A stretch of DNA of 64,000 nt. Origin: JANPBY01 sp031430645. GTDB lineage: Bacteria; Actinomycetota; Actinomycetes; DATJPE01. Position numbers and translations under genes: made by a program. Positions within the stretch are counted from its first letter, which is position 1, and each line of letters opens with the position of its first letter. The stretch spans positions 1-64,000 of the forward strand of contig JANPBY010000027.1 of assembly GCA_031430645.1 (NCBI GenBank), read 5' to 3'. The notes below the pieces were generated by a model. It ran no database searches. It was not told the DNA's origin and saw only the letters and a list, made by a program, of their open reading frames with translations. Shown one piece after another: positions 24,333 to 33,175 of this stretch.

Positions 24333-25018
24333 CCGTGCAAGCCACCATCCTCGCGGCCGGCATGGGGACCCGTTTGGGCCGACCCTGGCCGAAACCCCTC
24401 ACGCCCCTGGCCGACGGGCGGACCATCATGCGCCAGCAGATCGAGAATCTTCAGAGCTCCTTCGATGACCTGCGTATCACCACCGTCGTCGGCTTCAAGC
24501 TTGAGTTGATCCTCGAGGAGTTCCCAGACGTCGGATACGTCTACAACGAGAACTATGACCGCACCAACACTAACCGCAGTCTGTTGAAGGCTCTTCGGCA
24601 TTCGGCCTCCGGTGGCGTGCTCTGGTTGAACGGTGATGTGGTGTTCGACCCAGAAGTACTGGAGCGCTGCAAACCTCTCATCGCCAAGGAGCAGTCGTTC
24701 ATCTGCGTCAACTCAGCAGCCGTGGGTGAGGAAGAAGTGAAGTACACCGTCGATTCCGACGGCTATGTGGAGGGTTTGTCGAAGACCGTCGCAAACCCCC
24801 TAGGGGAGGCCGTCGGCATCAACTACGTGGGCGGCGCCGACAAGGTCAAGCTGATCCAGCGCCTCGCCGAGTGTGACGACTCCGACTACTTCGAGCGAGG
24901 CATCGAGCTCACGATCGAGCGAGACCATACGCGCGTCCTGCCCTTCGACATCGGAGACTTGTTCGCCGTCGAGGTCGACTTCGAGGAAGACCTCTCGCGG
25001 GCCAACAGCCACCTCTGA
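24329..25018 (+). CDS. NTP-transferase (LicC-like nucleotidyltransferase)
   Basis: A 229-aa single-domain nucleotidyltransferase with the activation loop ILAAGMGTRLG and KPLTPL, the metal-binding WLNGDVVFD and an acidic C-terminus. It resembles LicC- and CDP-alcohol cytidylyltransferase-like enzymes, so it may make a CDP- or other NDP-activated polyol or choline phosphate for the preceding transferase. The nucleotide and substrate are inferred. Its ATG overlaps the upstream stop (ATGA). It ends 1 bp from the convergent rsmB stop. Confidence 0.75.
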   Translation: MTVQATILAAGMGTRLGRPWPKPLTPLADGRTIMRQQIENLQSSFDDLRITTVVGFKLELILEEFPDVGYVYNENYDRTNTNRSLLKALRHSASGGVLWLNGDVVFDPEVLERCKPLIAKEQSFICVNSAAVGEEEVKYTVDSDGYVEGLSKTVANPLGEAVGINYVGGADKVKLIQRLAECDDSDYFERGIELTIERDHTRVLPFDIGDLFAVEVDFEEDLSRANSHL

Positions 25019-25019
25019 G

Positions 25020-26474
25020 TCACGGTCTATCGGGGCTCTTGCGCAGCAGGGCGAGGTACATCGCGTCGGTGCCGTGTTTGTGCGGCCACAGCTGGACGTC
25101 TGGGCCTGGCCCAAGGTCGGCTGCCTGGCGGCTCCCTGGATTCATGACGCCCGCCAGATGCTCTCGCGCATCGATCCATTCGAGGGTCCTGCGGCCGGCG
25201 AGGACGGAGTCGACAACTCCGCGTGTCTCGGCGACGACTGGAGAGCAAGTCACGTAGGCAACGACGCCACCCGGTCGTACGGCGTCAACGGCCGCACCCA
25301 ACAGTGAACGCTGGAGCACCACCAGCCCGTCGATGTCCGCGGGGACGCGTCGCCAGCGGGCTTCCGGGCGCCGTCGTAGGGCACCCAGCCCCGTGCACGG
25401 CGCATCGACGAGCACCCGGTCGAAGGACGAGTCGTCCCAAGGCCCGGCTCGGCCATCACTGACGATCACCTCGGCTCGAGTGCCGACCACACGTCGGATC
25501 AGGTCGGCTCGGTGCGGCTGTGGCTCGTTTGCAGTGAGGTGCGCACCGCGAGCCTGAGCGAGCCCGGCCAACAGGGCAGCCTTTCCGCCCGGTCCGGCAC
25601 ACAAATCCAGCCAACGGAGATCGGTGCCCGCCGGGGGGCCCAGAGGAACCGCCGCGGAGGCCAAGGCAACCAACTGGCTGCCTTCATCCTGAACCCCGAT
25701 ATCGCCTCGTCGCACCGCGTCAAAGCCCGCCGGATCGCCGCTGTCGAGGAGACCAGCGAAGGGGGACCACCGGCCAGGACGCGCACCGAGCGCGGCCAAG
25801 TCCTCTTGACTGGACCTTCCCGGACGGGCGACCAGGGTGACCTGCGCCGGGAGATTGTTAGCCACGAGGAGCTCGGCGAGCTCAGCGCGCCCCAGCGGGT
25901 CGGCCGGGTCGACGCCGAGGGAGTCCGCGAAAGCGGAGACGATCCAGACGGGGTGTGCGTGAACGACGCTGAGATGCCCGAGGGGATCAGACTCGACGTC
26001 CGGAGCGAGTACGGCGAGCCAGGAAGGAAGGTCGTGGGCACCAGCTTTGCGCAGGACAGCGTTGACGAACTTCGCCCGGCCGTCACCGACCGTCGCCCGA
26101 GCGAGTTCGACGGTCTCCCCAACGGCCGCGTGATCCGGCACTCGCATGGCGAGCAGTTGGTGGGCGCCCAACCGCAGAACATCGAGCACCTCGCCGTCGA
26201 CCTGCGTGAGCGGCCGGTCGACACATGCACCGATGATCAGGTCGTAGGTTCCGGTTCCCCGCAGTGTGCCGTACGTCAGCTCCGTCGCGAAGGCAGCGTC
26301 TCGATCCTGGATGCGACGATCACGCAACATCCCGGGCAGTACGAGATTGGCGTAGGCGTCCTCCACTCGAACTGCTCGAAGGGTGTCGTAAGCGGCTCGA
26401 CGCGGTGCGTCGGGCTGAGGGCGCCGATAGGGCTTAGCCGGGCGCTGACCGCGGCCACCCGAGGCGGAACTCAA
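25020..26474 (-). CDS. rsmB: 16S rRNA (cytosine-5-)-methyltransferase RsmB
   Basis: A 484-aa enzyme that makes m5C967-type modifications in 16S rRNA. The N-terminal NusB-like RNA-binding domain (about 25-160) is followed by the SAM methyltransferase domain with LDLCAGPGGKAALLAGL, VDAPCTGLGALRRRPEARW and the catalytic-cysteine motif YVTCSP. It starts with TTG at 26474, overlapping the fmt stop (TTGA). Confidence 0.95.
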   Translation of the reverse strand: MSSASGGRGQRPAKPYRRPQPDAPRRAAYDTLRAVRVEDAYANLVLPGMLRDRRIQDRDAAFATELTYGTLRGTGTYDLIIGACVDRPLTQVDGEVLDVLRLGAHQLLAMRVPDHAAVGETVELARATVGDGRAKFVNAVLRKAGAHDLPSWLAVLAPDVESDPLGHLSVVHAHPVWIVSAFADSLGVDPADPLGRAELAELLVANNLPAQVTLVARPGRSSQEDLAALGARPGRWSPFAGLLDSGDPAGFDAVRRGDIGVQDEGSQLVALASAAVPLGPPAGTDLRWLDLCAGPGGKAALLAGLAQARGAHLTANEPQPHRADLIRRVVGTRAEVIVSDGRAGPWDDSSFDRVLVDAPCTGLGALRRRPEARWRRVPADIDGLVVLQRSLLGAAVDAVRPGGVVAYVTCSPVVAETRGVVDSVLAGRRTLEWIDAREHLAGVMNPGSRQAADLGPGPDVQLWPHKHGTDAMYLALLRKSPDRP

Positions 26475-27409
26475 GACCCGAACCCTTCGCCATCAGACAG
26501 CCGCGCACCGCGCGCCCAGTCGGGGGCCGACATCGCCGGCTTGCCCTGCGGGCCGACTTCCCCAAGAAGCACCGGCGTCGATCCGGTCCCGACGACTACC
26601 GCCCGACGATCGACGTGCAGCACCCCGGACGGCAACCTCAAGGCCCCCAGCTCACCCGTGGCCACCCGGACTGGCCCGAGCTTGAGCCGCTCTCCGCGGA
26701 CGGTCGTCCAAGCCCCCGGTGTCGGAGTGCAGGCCCGGATCAATCGGTCCACCCGCAGGGCAGGCGCTGCCCAGTCGACGCATGCGTCGTTCGTGGCGAT
26801 CTTGGGCGCTGAGGTGGCTCCGCTGGCCGGCTGGGCCACCGGCTGCATCATCCCCTGCTCGATGCCGGCCAGAGACTGCACCAGAAGGTGAGCACCGCTA
26901 TCAGCGAGGCGAGCCAGCAGTTGGCCCGCCGTGTCGTCGCGGCGGATCTCCTCGGTGACGTGCCCGAAGACCGGCCCGGTATCAAGACCTTCCTCCAGAA
27001 GGAAGGTCGTCGCTCCGGTGACCTCATCGCCGTTGAGAATCGCGTGCTGGACCGGCGCCGCGCCCCGCCAGGCCGGCAGCAACGAGAAGTGCAGGTTGAC
27101 CCAGCCGTGGAGGGGGATGTCGAGCGCGACGCGCGGGATCAAGGCTCCGTACGCCACGACGGGACAGACGTCCGGGGCCAAATCGCGCAGGGTCTCGAGA
27201 AACGCGGGCTCGCTTGGGTGAACGGGCTTGAGGACAGGAATGCCGAGCTCGAGCGCGAGTGAGCCGACCGGGCTGGCCGCGCGGGTACGGCCACGTCCGG
27301 CACGAGCGTCGGGACGGGTGAGGACTGCGACCACGTCGTGCTCCGACTCCACGAGGGCGCGCAGTGAAGGCAGCGCAGGCCCAGGCGTCCCGGCGAACAT
27401 GACCCTCAC
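26471..27409 (-). CDS. fmt: Methionyl-tRNA formyltransferase
   Basis: Formylates initiator Met-tRNA using 10-formyl-THF. The 312-aa protein has the catalytic NLHFSLLPAWRGAAPVQHAIL and GLDTGPV segments, and a C-terminal tRNA-binding OB domain. It lies between def and rsmB with a 1-bp gap to the def stop. Confidence 0.96.
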   Translation of the reverse strand: MRVMFAGTPGPALPSLRALVESEHDVVAVLTRPDARAGRGRTRAASPVGSLALELGIPVLKPVHPSEPAFLETLRDLAPDVCPVVAYGALIPRVALDIPLHGWVNLHFSLLPAWRGAAPVQHAILNGDEVTGATTFLLEEGLDTGPVFGHVTEEIRRDDTAGQLLARLADSGAHLLVQSLAGIEQGMMQPVAQPASGATSAPKIATNDACVDWAAPALRVDRLIRACTPTPGAWTTVRGERLKLGPVRVATGELGALRLPSGVLHVDRRAVVVGTGSTPVLLGEVGPQGKPAMSAPDWARGARLSDGEGFGS

Positions 27410-27410
27410 G

Positions 27411-27956
27411 TCAGAAGGCCAGACCGCCGGTGGGGTGCGGGCTCACCTTGACAAGGGCACCAGGCAGGCCCGACCACTCGGCCTCTCGGATCGCTTTGAG
27501 GGCGAGCTTGCGTTGCTCGCGATCAAGACGGTCCACGAACAAGATCCCGTCGAGATGGTCAGTCTCGTGCTGAATGCAGCGGGCCAGCAGGTCCGTGCCC
27601 TCGAGAACCACGGGTTCGCCGAACATGTCGAACCCGCGCGCCACAACTCCGAACGCACGCAAGCACGGGTAGGTGAGCCCGGGAATCGATAGGCAACCCT
27701 CATCGCCTTCTTGTTCGTCATCGCTGAGTGTCAGGTCAGGATTGACCAGGTGGCCGACCTCTTCGTCAACCCAGTAGGTGAACACCCGCAAACCCACACC
27801 GAGCTGCGGCGCCGCCAGCCCAACTCCCGGGGCATCCATCATGGTGTCTGTCAGGTCCCGGACCAGGCTGCGAAGTTCCTTGTCGAAGTCCACAACGGGG
27901 ACAGCCGGTGTGCGCAGCACCGGGTCGCCGAACAGGCGGATCGGCTGGATGGCCAC
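27411..27956 (-). CDS. def: Peptide deformylase
   Basis: Removes the formyl group from nascent proteins; a metalloprotease-type fold. The 181-aa sequence has all three motifs: GVGLAAPQLGV, EGCLSIPGL and HETDHLDGILF (Cys plus two His metal ligands). The start is GTG 27956 (MAIQPIRLFGDPVL); the upstream open frame overlaps the priA end and is spurious. Confidence 0.95.
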   Translation of the reverse strand: MAIQPIRLFGDPVLRTPAVPVVDFDKELRSLVRDLTDTMMDAPGVGLAAPQLGVGLRVFTYWVDEEVGHLVNPDLTLSDDEQEGDEGCLSIPGLTYPCLRAFGVVARGFDMFGEPVVLEGTDLLARCIQHETDHLDGILFVDRLDREQRKLALKAIREAEWSGLPGALVKVSPHPTGGLAF

Positions 27957-28035
27957 GCAGGATGCTCCCGTCCGGGCTGGGTTCTTACGGTGCTCCAGTC
28001 TAGGCGGCAGACCAGGCCAGTCCTTGCGTGCCAGG

Positions 28036-30099
28036 TCAGCCGATGTCGGCGGGGTCCATGCGCACGCGCACCGGGTCGAGGGCCTTGCGGGCCGACCTCG
28101 CAGCCTGGGCAACTGCCAACGAGCGCGCCAATGCAGGGACGTCCCCCCGACCGACCCGGATCACGGCTCGGACGCGACCCTCGGCGCCTGCGACCGACGC
28201 ACGCCGTCCGCGCCCGCCCCCACCCGGTGACTCCTCGAGCTGTGGACCCAATATCAGCGCTGCCTCTGGAAGCTCGGCGGCAGCCAGCAGGTCGGCTACT
28301 CCTGCAGGTGCACCAGAGATCTCGGCGAGACTGGTCACGGGAGGGAACCCAAGTTCACGACGGTCGGCCAACTCGCGATCCGCTGCACCCGAAGGATCCC
28401 AGCGCACGAGCGACTGGACTGCGCGGTGCCCCGCGTCGGCCATGACGACGACCCGGCCGCCCTCCGACCCGGGCCGCACCAGCGCAGCCGCGGCCAGCCA
28501 GCGGCGCAGCGTCTCCTCACTCGCGCGCAGGTCGGGTCGGTCAAGCAGCGCCCAGCCGTCAAGGAGCAAAGCAGCGACATAGCCACCCTCGGCGACGGGT
28601 TCGGCACCGGGCGTCGAGATCACCAAAGCAGGCTCCGGACCGACCACGGCGAGTACGCCGTCACGCCCCGACGTCCGCACCGGCACGCCCGGGAACGCTC
28701 GGCCGAGCTCTTCGGCCGTCCGGCCCGCGCCGACGACCTGGGCACGCAGCTTGTCGCCCTGACACTCACGGCACGTGAACCGACCGGCTGGACGCCCGCA
28801 CCATCGACAGTGCGGGACCGCGTGGCCAGATGCCAGCGCAACCGGCCCCGCGCAGGTTGGGCAGCGCGCAGGCGTGCGGCATGCGGCGCACGCCAACGAC
28901 GGCACGTAGCCACGTCGCGGCACCTGCACCAGCACAGGGCCGGACGCGAGCGCTTTGTGGGCTGTGCGCCAGGCGAGCTGTGGCAGTCGGGCCGTACGAG
29001 CCGCCGGGTCGCGGCCGAGCTCGGAATCGTCGCCGGCTGGGCGCACGAGCGGGGCCAAGCCGCGCAGCGTGCCACGCGCCGGAGCGACGGCGTGAGCCAA
29101 GCCTTCGTCAATCATCAGGCGGCCCTCGGCGGTCATGGCGTGGCCCCCGACGAGTAGCGCCGAGCCCTCCGCTGCCGCGCGCAGACGCAGGACTTCACGC
29201 ACGTGCGGGTAGGGGGCATGGGGCTCGGCATGCAGGTCGTCACCGTCGTCCCAGACCACCGCTAGCCCGAGGTCGCGTACCGGAGCGAACTGGGCCGCCC
29301 GAGTACCCACGACGCACCGGACCGACCCGCGGCTCAGCGCAAGAAATCTGCGGTAGCGCTCAGCCGGGCCGAGGTCGGCCGTCAGCACAACGTGCTGGCC
29401 GGGACCGCACACCTCCGCGAGCGCGCCGGAAACTCGAGCCACGTCACGGGCGTCGGCCACGACCACGAGCGCCCCGCGGCCGGCGGCGAGGGCGGTCTGG
29501 GCCGCTGTGGCGACAGCTGTGGGCCAGGTCGGTCCGGGCAGCGCCGTCCAGACAGCTGCGGGTGCCTTGCCCGCGGAGATCGCACGCAGGAACGCCGGTC
29601 CAGCCGGGTAATCGGCCCAAGGACCCGGACCTGGTGCGCCGGGCGGGAGCTGGGGCTCGGGTGAGGCTTTCGCTTCGGCCGCCGCGTGCCGTGGGGGTAC
29701 GGCCAGCCTGAGCACGTCGGCTAGCACTCCCGCATAGTGGTCGGCCACAGCCCGGCCGACCGCGGCCACCTGAGGGGTCAGGACGGGTTCCGGTGAGGTG
29801 GCTCGGGCCAGCCGGGCCAGGGCTCCGGCGTGGTCGCTATGGGAGATGCGTTCGGCGACAAAGCCGTCGACGAGTCGACCGGAAAAACGGACGCGCACGC
29901 GTGCCCCAGGCTGCGCGGCCTCGGACATTGCCGCGGGGACGGAGTAGTCGAACGTGCGGTCCAGGTGCGGGAGGGAGACATCGACCACGACCCGGGCGAC
30001 CGGGTCGCGCTCAGCGAGCGGCTCGACCGGCTTGGGACGCGCCGAGCGCACCCGCGCCCGGGCTTGTTGGACGAGCTCGAGTTGCTCCGGCGAAGTCAC
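28036..30099 (-). CDS. priA: Actinobacterial PriA (primosomal protein N'), apparently helicase-inactive
   Basis: A 687-aa replication-restart protein. The N-terminal 3'-DNA-binding domain (DVSLPHLDRTFDYSVP) and the zinc region (eight Cys at about 404, 407, 413, 416, 431, 434, 443, 446) are kept. The Walker A is degenerate (LPGPTWPTAVATAA at about 187-200, no GKT) and the DEAH box reads VVWDDGDDLH. This loss is known for actinobacterial PriA and implies a scaffold without ATPase. The start is uncertain: GTG 30099 fits the family, while GTG 30129 would add ten residues. It sits downstream of metK, separated by a palindromic repeat. Confidence 0.9.
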   Translation of the reverse strand: MTSPEQLELVQQARARVRSARPKPVEPLAERDPVARVVVDVSLPHLDRTFDYSVPAAMSEAAQPGARVRVRFSGRLVDGFVAERISHSDHAGALARLARATSPEPVLTPQVAAVGRAVADHYAGVLADVLRLAVPPRHAAAEAKASPEPQLPPGAPGPGPWADYPAGPAFLRAISAGKAPAAVWTALPGPTWPTAVATAAQTALAAGRGALVVVADARDVARVSGALAEVCGPGQHVVLTADLGPAERYRRFLALSRGSVRCVVGTRAAQFAPVRDLGLAVVWDDGDDLHAEPHAPYPHVREVLRLRAAAEGSALLVGGHAMTAEGRLMIDEGLAHAVAPARGTLRGLAPLVRPAGDDSELGRDPAARTARLPQLAWRTAHKALASGPVLVQVPRRGYVPSLACAACRTPARCPTCAGPVALASGHAVPHCRWCGRPAGRFTCRECQGDKLRAQVVGAGRTAEELGRAFPGVPVRTSGRDGVLAVVGPEPALVISTPGAEPVAEGGYVAALLLDGWALLDRPDLRASEETLRRWLAAAALVRPGSEGGRVVVMADAGHRAVQSLVRWDPSGAADRELADRRELGFPPVTSLAEISGAPAGVADLLAAAELPEAALILGPQLEESPGGGGRGRRASVAGAEGRVRAVIRVGRGDVPALARSLAVAQAARSARKALDPVRVRMDPADIG

Positions 30100-30144
30100 G
30101 CGAGGATCGTCGCAGGTATCCCCGACCACTCCGCGCCCCCCGCG

Positions 30145-30300
30145 ACTTCACGCGCGACACGCCGTGCTGACGTCTGGTTCACCACGCTCAGCGGCCCCCA
30201 CTTCGCGCGTGGAGACAACCGACTGCTGCACTTCACGCGCGAAATGCGCCTGCCTACGCGTGGTAGATCACAGGCGAGGACGGCGTGTCGCGCGTGAAGT
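30145..30300. repeat. Inverted repeat with 21-bp perfect arms and internal copies
   Basis: Arms at 30145-30165 and 30280-30300 are exact reverse complements with core CACGCGCGACACGCCG. Two degenerate direct copies lie between them, near 30200-30213 (ACTTCGCGCGTGGA) and 30230-30250 (ACTTCACGCGCGAAATGCG). The block fills the metK-priA gap and has no coding signal. The core GCGACACGC is shared with the palindrome at 563-631, suggesting a REP-like family. It could be an mRNA-stabilising or transcription-attenuating structure. Confidence 0.75.
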
Positions 30301-30312
30301 TGTGGCGGGCGG

Positions 30313-31506
30313 TCAGGAGCCGGCGGCGGCCTTGAGTGCGTCGATGCGGTCGGTGCGCTCCCAGGTGAAATCGGGCAGCTCCCTGCCGAAGTGCCCGTAC
30401 GCCGCCGTCTGTGCGTAGATCGGCCGGAGCAGGTCCAAGTCGCCGATGATGGCCGCTGGACGCAGGTCGAAGACCTCGGTAATCGCCGACTGAATCTGGG
30501 TGTCGGGGACGACGCCGGTGCCGAAGGTCTCGACGAACAACCCCACGGGATGCGCCTTACCGATGGCGTAGGCCACCTGAACCTCACACCTACGGGCGAG
30601 CCCAGCCGCGACGACGTGCTTAGCGACCCAGCGCATGGCATAGGCCGCCGAGCGGTCCACCTTGGACGGATCCTTGCCGGAGAACGCGCCACCGCCGTGG
30701 CGGGCCATTCCGCCATAGGTGTCGACGATGATCTTGCGACCGGTCAGGCCGGCGTCACCCATCGGCCCGCCGATCTCGAAGCGCCCGGTCGGGTTCACCA
30801 GCAGCGTGTAGCCCGCCGTATCGATACCCAGCGCCGCGAGTTCCGGCTCAACGACGAATTCTTGTACGTCAGGAGCCAACAGCGTGGCCAAGTCGATGTC
30901 ACCTGCGTGCTGGCTGGACACGACGACGGTGTCGAGCCGAACGGCTCGGTCGCCGTCGTACTCAATCGTGACCTGGGTCTTGCCGTCGGGGCGCAGGTAG
31001 GGGATCACCCCGGACTTGCGGACCTCGGACAGTCGGAGGGCCAGCCTGTGCGCGAGGTGAATGGGGAGAGGCATCAACTCTGCGGTGTCGTCGCAGGCGT
31101 AGCCGAACATCAGTCCCTGGTCGCCCGCGCCCTGCCTGTCCAAAGGATCCACCGAGTGACCCTCACGCTCCTCATAGGCGTCATCGACGCCTTGGGCGAT
31201 GTCCGGCGACTGGGCGCCGATCGACACCTGCACGCCGCACGACAGGCCGTCAAAACCCTTCTTGGATGAGTCGTAGCCGATCTCCAGGATCTTCTCCCGC
31301 ACGATCGTGGGAATGTCCGCCCACCCTGAAGTGGTCACCTCACCGGCCACGTGAACCATGCCGGTGGTCACGAGCGTCTCGACGGCGACCCGACTCTTCG
31401 GGTCTTCTTTGAGAAGCGCGTCCAGGATCGAGTCGCTGATCTGGTCAGCGATCTTGTCGGGGTGTCCCTCGGTAACTGACTCCGAGGTGAAAAGGCGACG
31501 CGACAA
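30313..31506 (-). CDS. metK: S-adenosylmethionine synthase
   Basis: Makes SAM from methionine and ATP. The 397-aa protein has FTSESVTEGHPDKIADQISD, GAGDQGLMFGYA and GGGAFSGKDPSKVDRSAAY. The start is TTG 31506 with AGGAGC upstream. The 82-bp upstream gap to coaBC shows no riboswitch that I recognise; TAGACT about 50 nt upstream could be a -10 box. Confidence 0.96.
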   Translation of the reverse strand: MSRRLFTSESVTEGHPDKIADQISDSILDALLKEDPKSRVAVETLVTTGMVHVAGEVTTSGWADIPTIVREKILEIGYDSSKKGFDGLSCGVQVSIGAQSPDIAQGVDDAYEEREGHSVDPLDRQGAGDQGLMFGYACDDTAELMPLPIHLAHRLALRLSEVRKSGVIPYLRPDGKTQVTIEYDGDRAVRLDTVVVSSQHAGDIDLATLLAPDVQEFVVEPELAALGIDTAGYTLLVNPTGRFEIGGPMGDAGLTGRKIIVDTYGGMARHGGGAFSGKDPSKVDRSAAYAMRWVAKHVVAAGLARRCEVQVAYAIGKAHPVGLFVETFGTGVVPDTQIQSAITEVFDLRPAAIIGDLDLLRPIYAQTAAYGHFGRELPDFTWERTDRIDALKAAAGS

Positions 31507-31588
31507 CAGAAGCTCCTACGACGGCGGGACGAGATCAACGGCTGAGCTCGAGAGAGCCACAGACAGCGCGAGTCTACCCGGCTCGGAG

Positions 31589-32815
31589 TTAGGGCCTGGG
31601 CAGTCGTTCGACGACGAGGTCCCACACCACGTCGGCCAACGCTTCCTTGGTCCCGAGGCGAACCTCGGTCGCCGACCCGTCGAGGCCGAGTACGACGCCA
31701 GCATTGTCAGCAACCTCAAAGCCGCGACCAGCGCCCACCTCATTGACCACGAGCAGGTCACAGCCCTTGCGCGCCAGCTTGGCCCGGCCGTGAGCGAGTA
31801 CGTCGCCGGCAGAGTCCCCGGTCTCGGCAGCAAAGCCGACGATCACCTGACCAGGGGTCTTGATCGCCACCACGCCAGCAAGAACATCCGCAGTCTGCTC
31901 CACGACGATGGGGGCCAGACCCCCAGAGCTGGCGTGCGTCTTGATCTTCGACTCGTTGACACCGACCGGCCGGAAATCGGCAACTGCCGCAGCCATGACC
32001 ACGACGTCCGCGGAGCCCGCCGCCACGAGCACTGCGGATTCGAGCTCGGCCGCGCTCCCAACCCGGACAACCATCGCGCCAGCAGGGTCGTCGAAGGCCA
32101 CATTGGCAGCGATCAGCGTGACGCGCGCACCGCGCGCGGCGGCCGTACGGGCCAAGGCCCAACCCTGACGTCCGCTACTCCGGTTGCCCAGGAAACGCAC
32201 GGGATCCAGGGGTTCGCGGGTCCCGCCGGCCGAGATCACGACATGCCGGCCCAACAGATCGGGTGTGGTGAGACCGGCGGCTCCCCGGTCCAGGACGCGA
32301 CGGGCAACCTCGACGATTTCCGCGGCTTCGGGCAACCGTCCCACCCCAGAATCAGCGCCCGTCAGCCGACCAACCGCCGGGTCGAGGACCACGACGCCGC
32401 GCGCTCGCAAGGTCTCCACATTGGCCCTGGTCGCCGCGTGCTCCCACATCTCGGTGTGCATGGCGGGGGCGAGCACCACTGGGCAGCGAGCCGTCAGCAG
32501 GGTTGCCGCCAGCAGGTCGTCCGCGCGACCGTGCACCGCCCGAGCCATCAGGTCAGCTGTGGCGGGAACGACGAGGACGAGGTCTGCCTCCTGCCCAAGG
32601 CGCACGTGCGGGACGCGCGCAACATCGGTCCACACGTCCGTGGCCACCGGGTGGCCTGAGAGCGCCTCCCAGGTGGCTGCACCCACGAAGTTCAGCGCCG
32701 CCTCGGTAGGCACCACCGTCACCAGATGGCCGAGCTCGGTGAGCCGCCGCAGGACTTCGCAGGCTTTGTACGCAGCAATGCCCCCGCTGACGCCGAGAAC
32801 GACGCGCGAGGGCAT
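31589..32815 (-). CDS. coaBC: Bifunctional phosphopantothenoylcysteine decarboxylase / phosphopantothenate-cysteine ligase
   Basis: Two consecutive steps of coenzyme A synthesis in one 408-aa protein. The N-terminal flavin decarboxylase (CoaC, about 1-185) has GVSGGIAAYKACE and PAMHTEMWEHAA; the C-terminal CTP-dependent ligase (CoaB) has ISAGGTREPLDPVRFLGNRSSGRQGWALA. It lies between rpoZ and metK. Confidence 0.95.
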   Translation of the reverse strand: MPSRVVLGVSGGIAAYKACEVLRRLTELGHLVTVVPTEAALNFVGAATWEALSGHPVATDVWTDVARVPHVRLGQEADLVLVVPATADLMARAVHGRADDLLAATLLTARCPVVLAPAMHTEMWEHAATRANVETLRARGVVVLDPAVGRLTGADSGVGRLPEAAEIVEVARRVLDRGAAGLTTPDLLGRHVVISAGGTREPLDPVRFLGNRSSGRQGWALARTAAARGARVTLIAANVAFDDPAGAMVVRVGSAAELESAVLVAAGSADVVVMAAAVADFRPVGVNESKIKTHASSGGLAPIVVEQTADVLAGVVAIKTPGQVIVGFAAETGDSAGDVLAHGRAKLARKGCDLLVVNEVGAGRGFEVADNAGVVLGLDGSATEVRLGTKEALADVVWDLVVERLPRP

Positions 32816-32852
32816 GGCTAGAGGAGCTCGGTCAACTCAGTCTTTGGCACAT

Positions 32853-33128
32853 TCAGTCTTCGGGTGGGGTCTCGACGTGCTCGAGGGTCAGCAGACCTGC
32901 GTTGATCTCGCGTAGGGCGACGGCAAGCGGCTTCTCCTGGACGTGGGTGTCCACGAGCGGGCCGACGTACTCGAGCAGGCCCTCGCTGAGCTGGCTGTAG
33001 TAGGCGTTGATCTGGCGCGCGCGCTTGGCGGCGTAGAGAACCAGCCCGTACTTGTTGTCGACAGCCTCGAGCAACTCATCGATCGGCGGGTTGGTGATGC
33101 CTTCAGGGGCAGCGACGGTGCCGGACAC
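32853..33128 (-). CDS. rpoZ: RNA polymerase omega subunit
   Basis: A 91-aa assembly factor for the beta' subunit. It contains NPPIDELLEAVDNKYGLVLYAAKRARQINAYY. GTG start at 33128 with GAGAGG upstream. It lies between gmk and coaBC in the conserved order. Confidence 0.95.
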   Translation of the reverse strand: MSGTVAAPEGITNPPIDELLEAVDNKYGLVLYAAKRARQINAYYSQLSEGLLEYVGPLVDTHVQEKPLAVALREINAGLLTLEHVETPPED

Positions 33129-33175
33129 GCGGGACCTCTCGGTTCAGGGTCAGGATCCCGACCACGCAGGCGCGC

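Noticed and set aside
25512..26891. 459-codon plus-strand ORF opposite rsmB and fmt
   Set aside because: No domain; it spans two certain genes on the other strand.
31507..31588. Possible SAM riboswitch upstream of metK
   Set aside because: The 82-bp gap shows none of the conserved SAM aptamer blocks that I can recognise.
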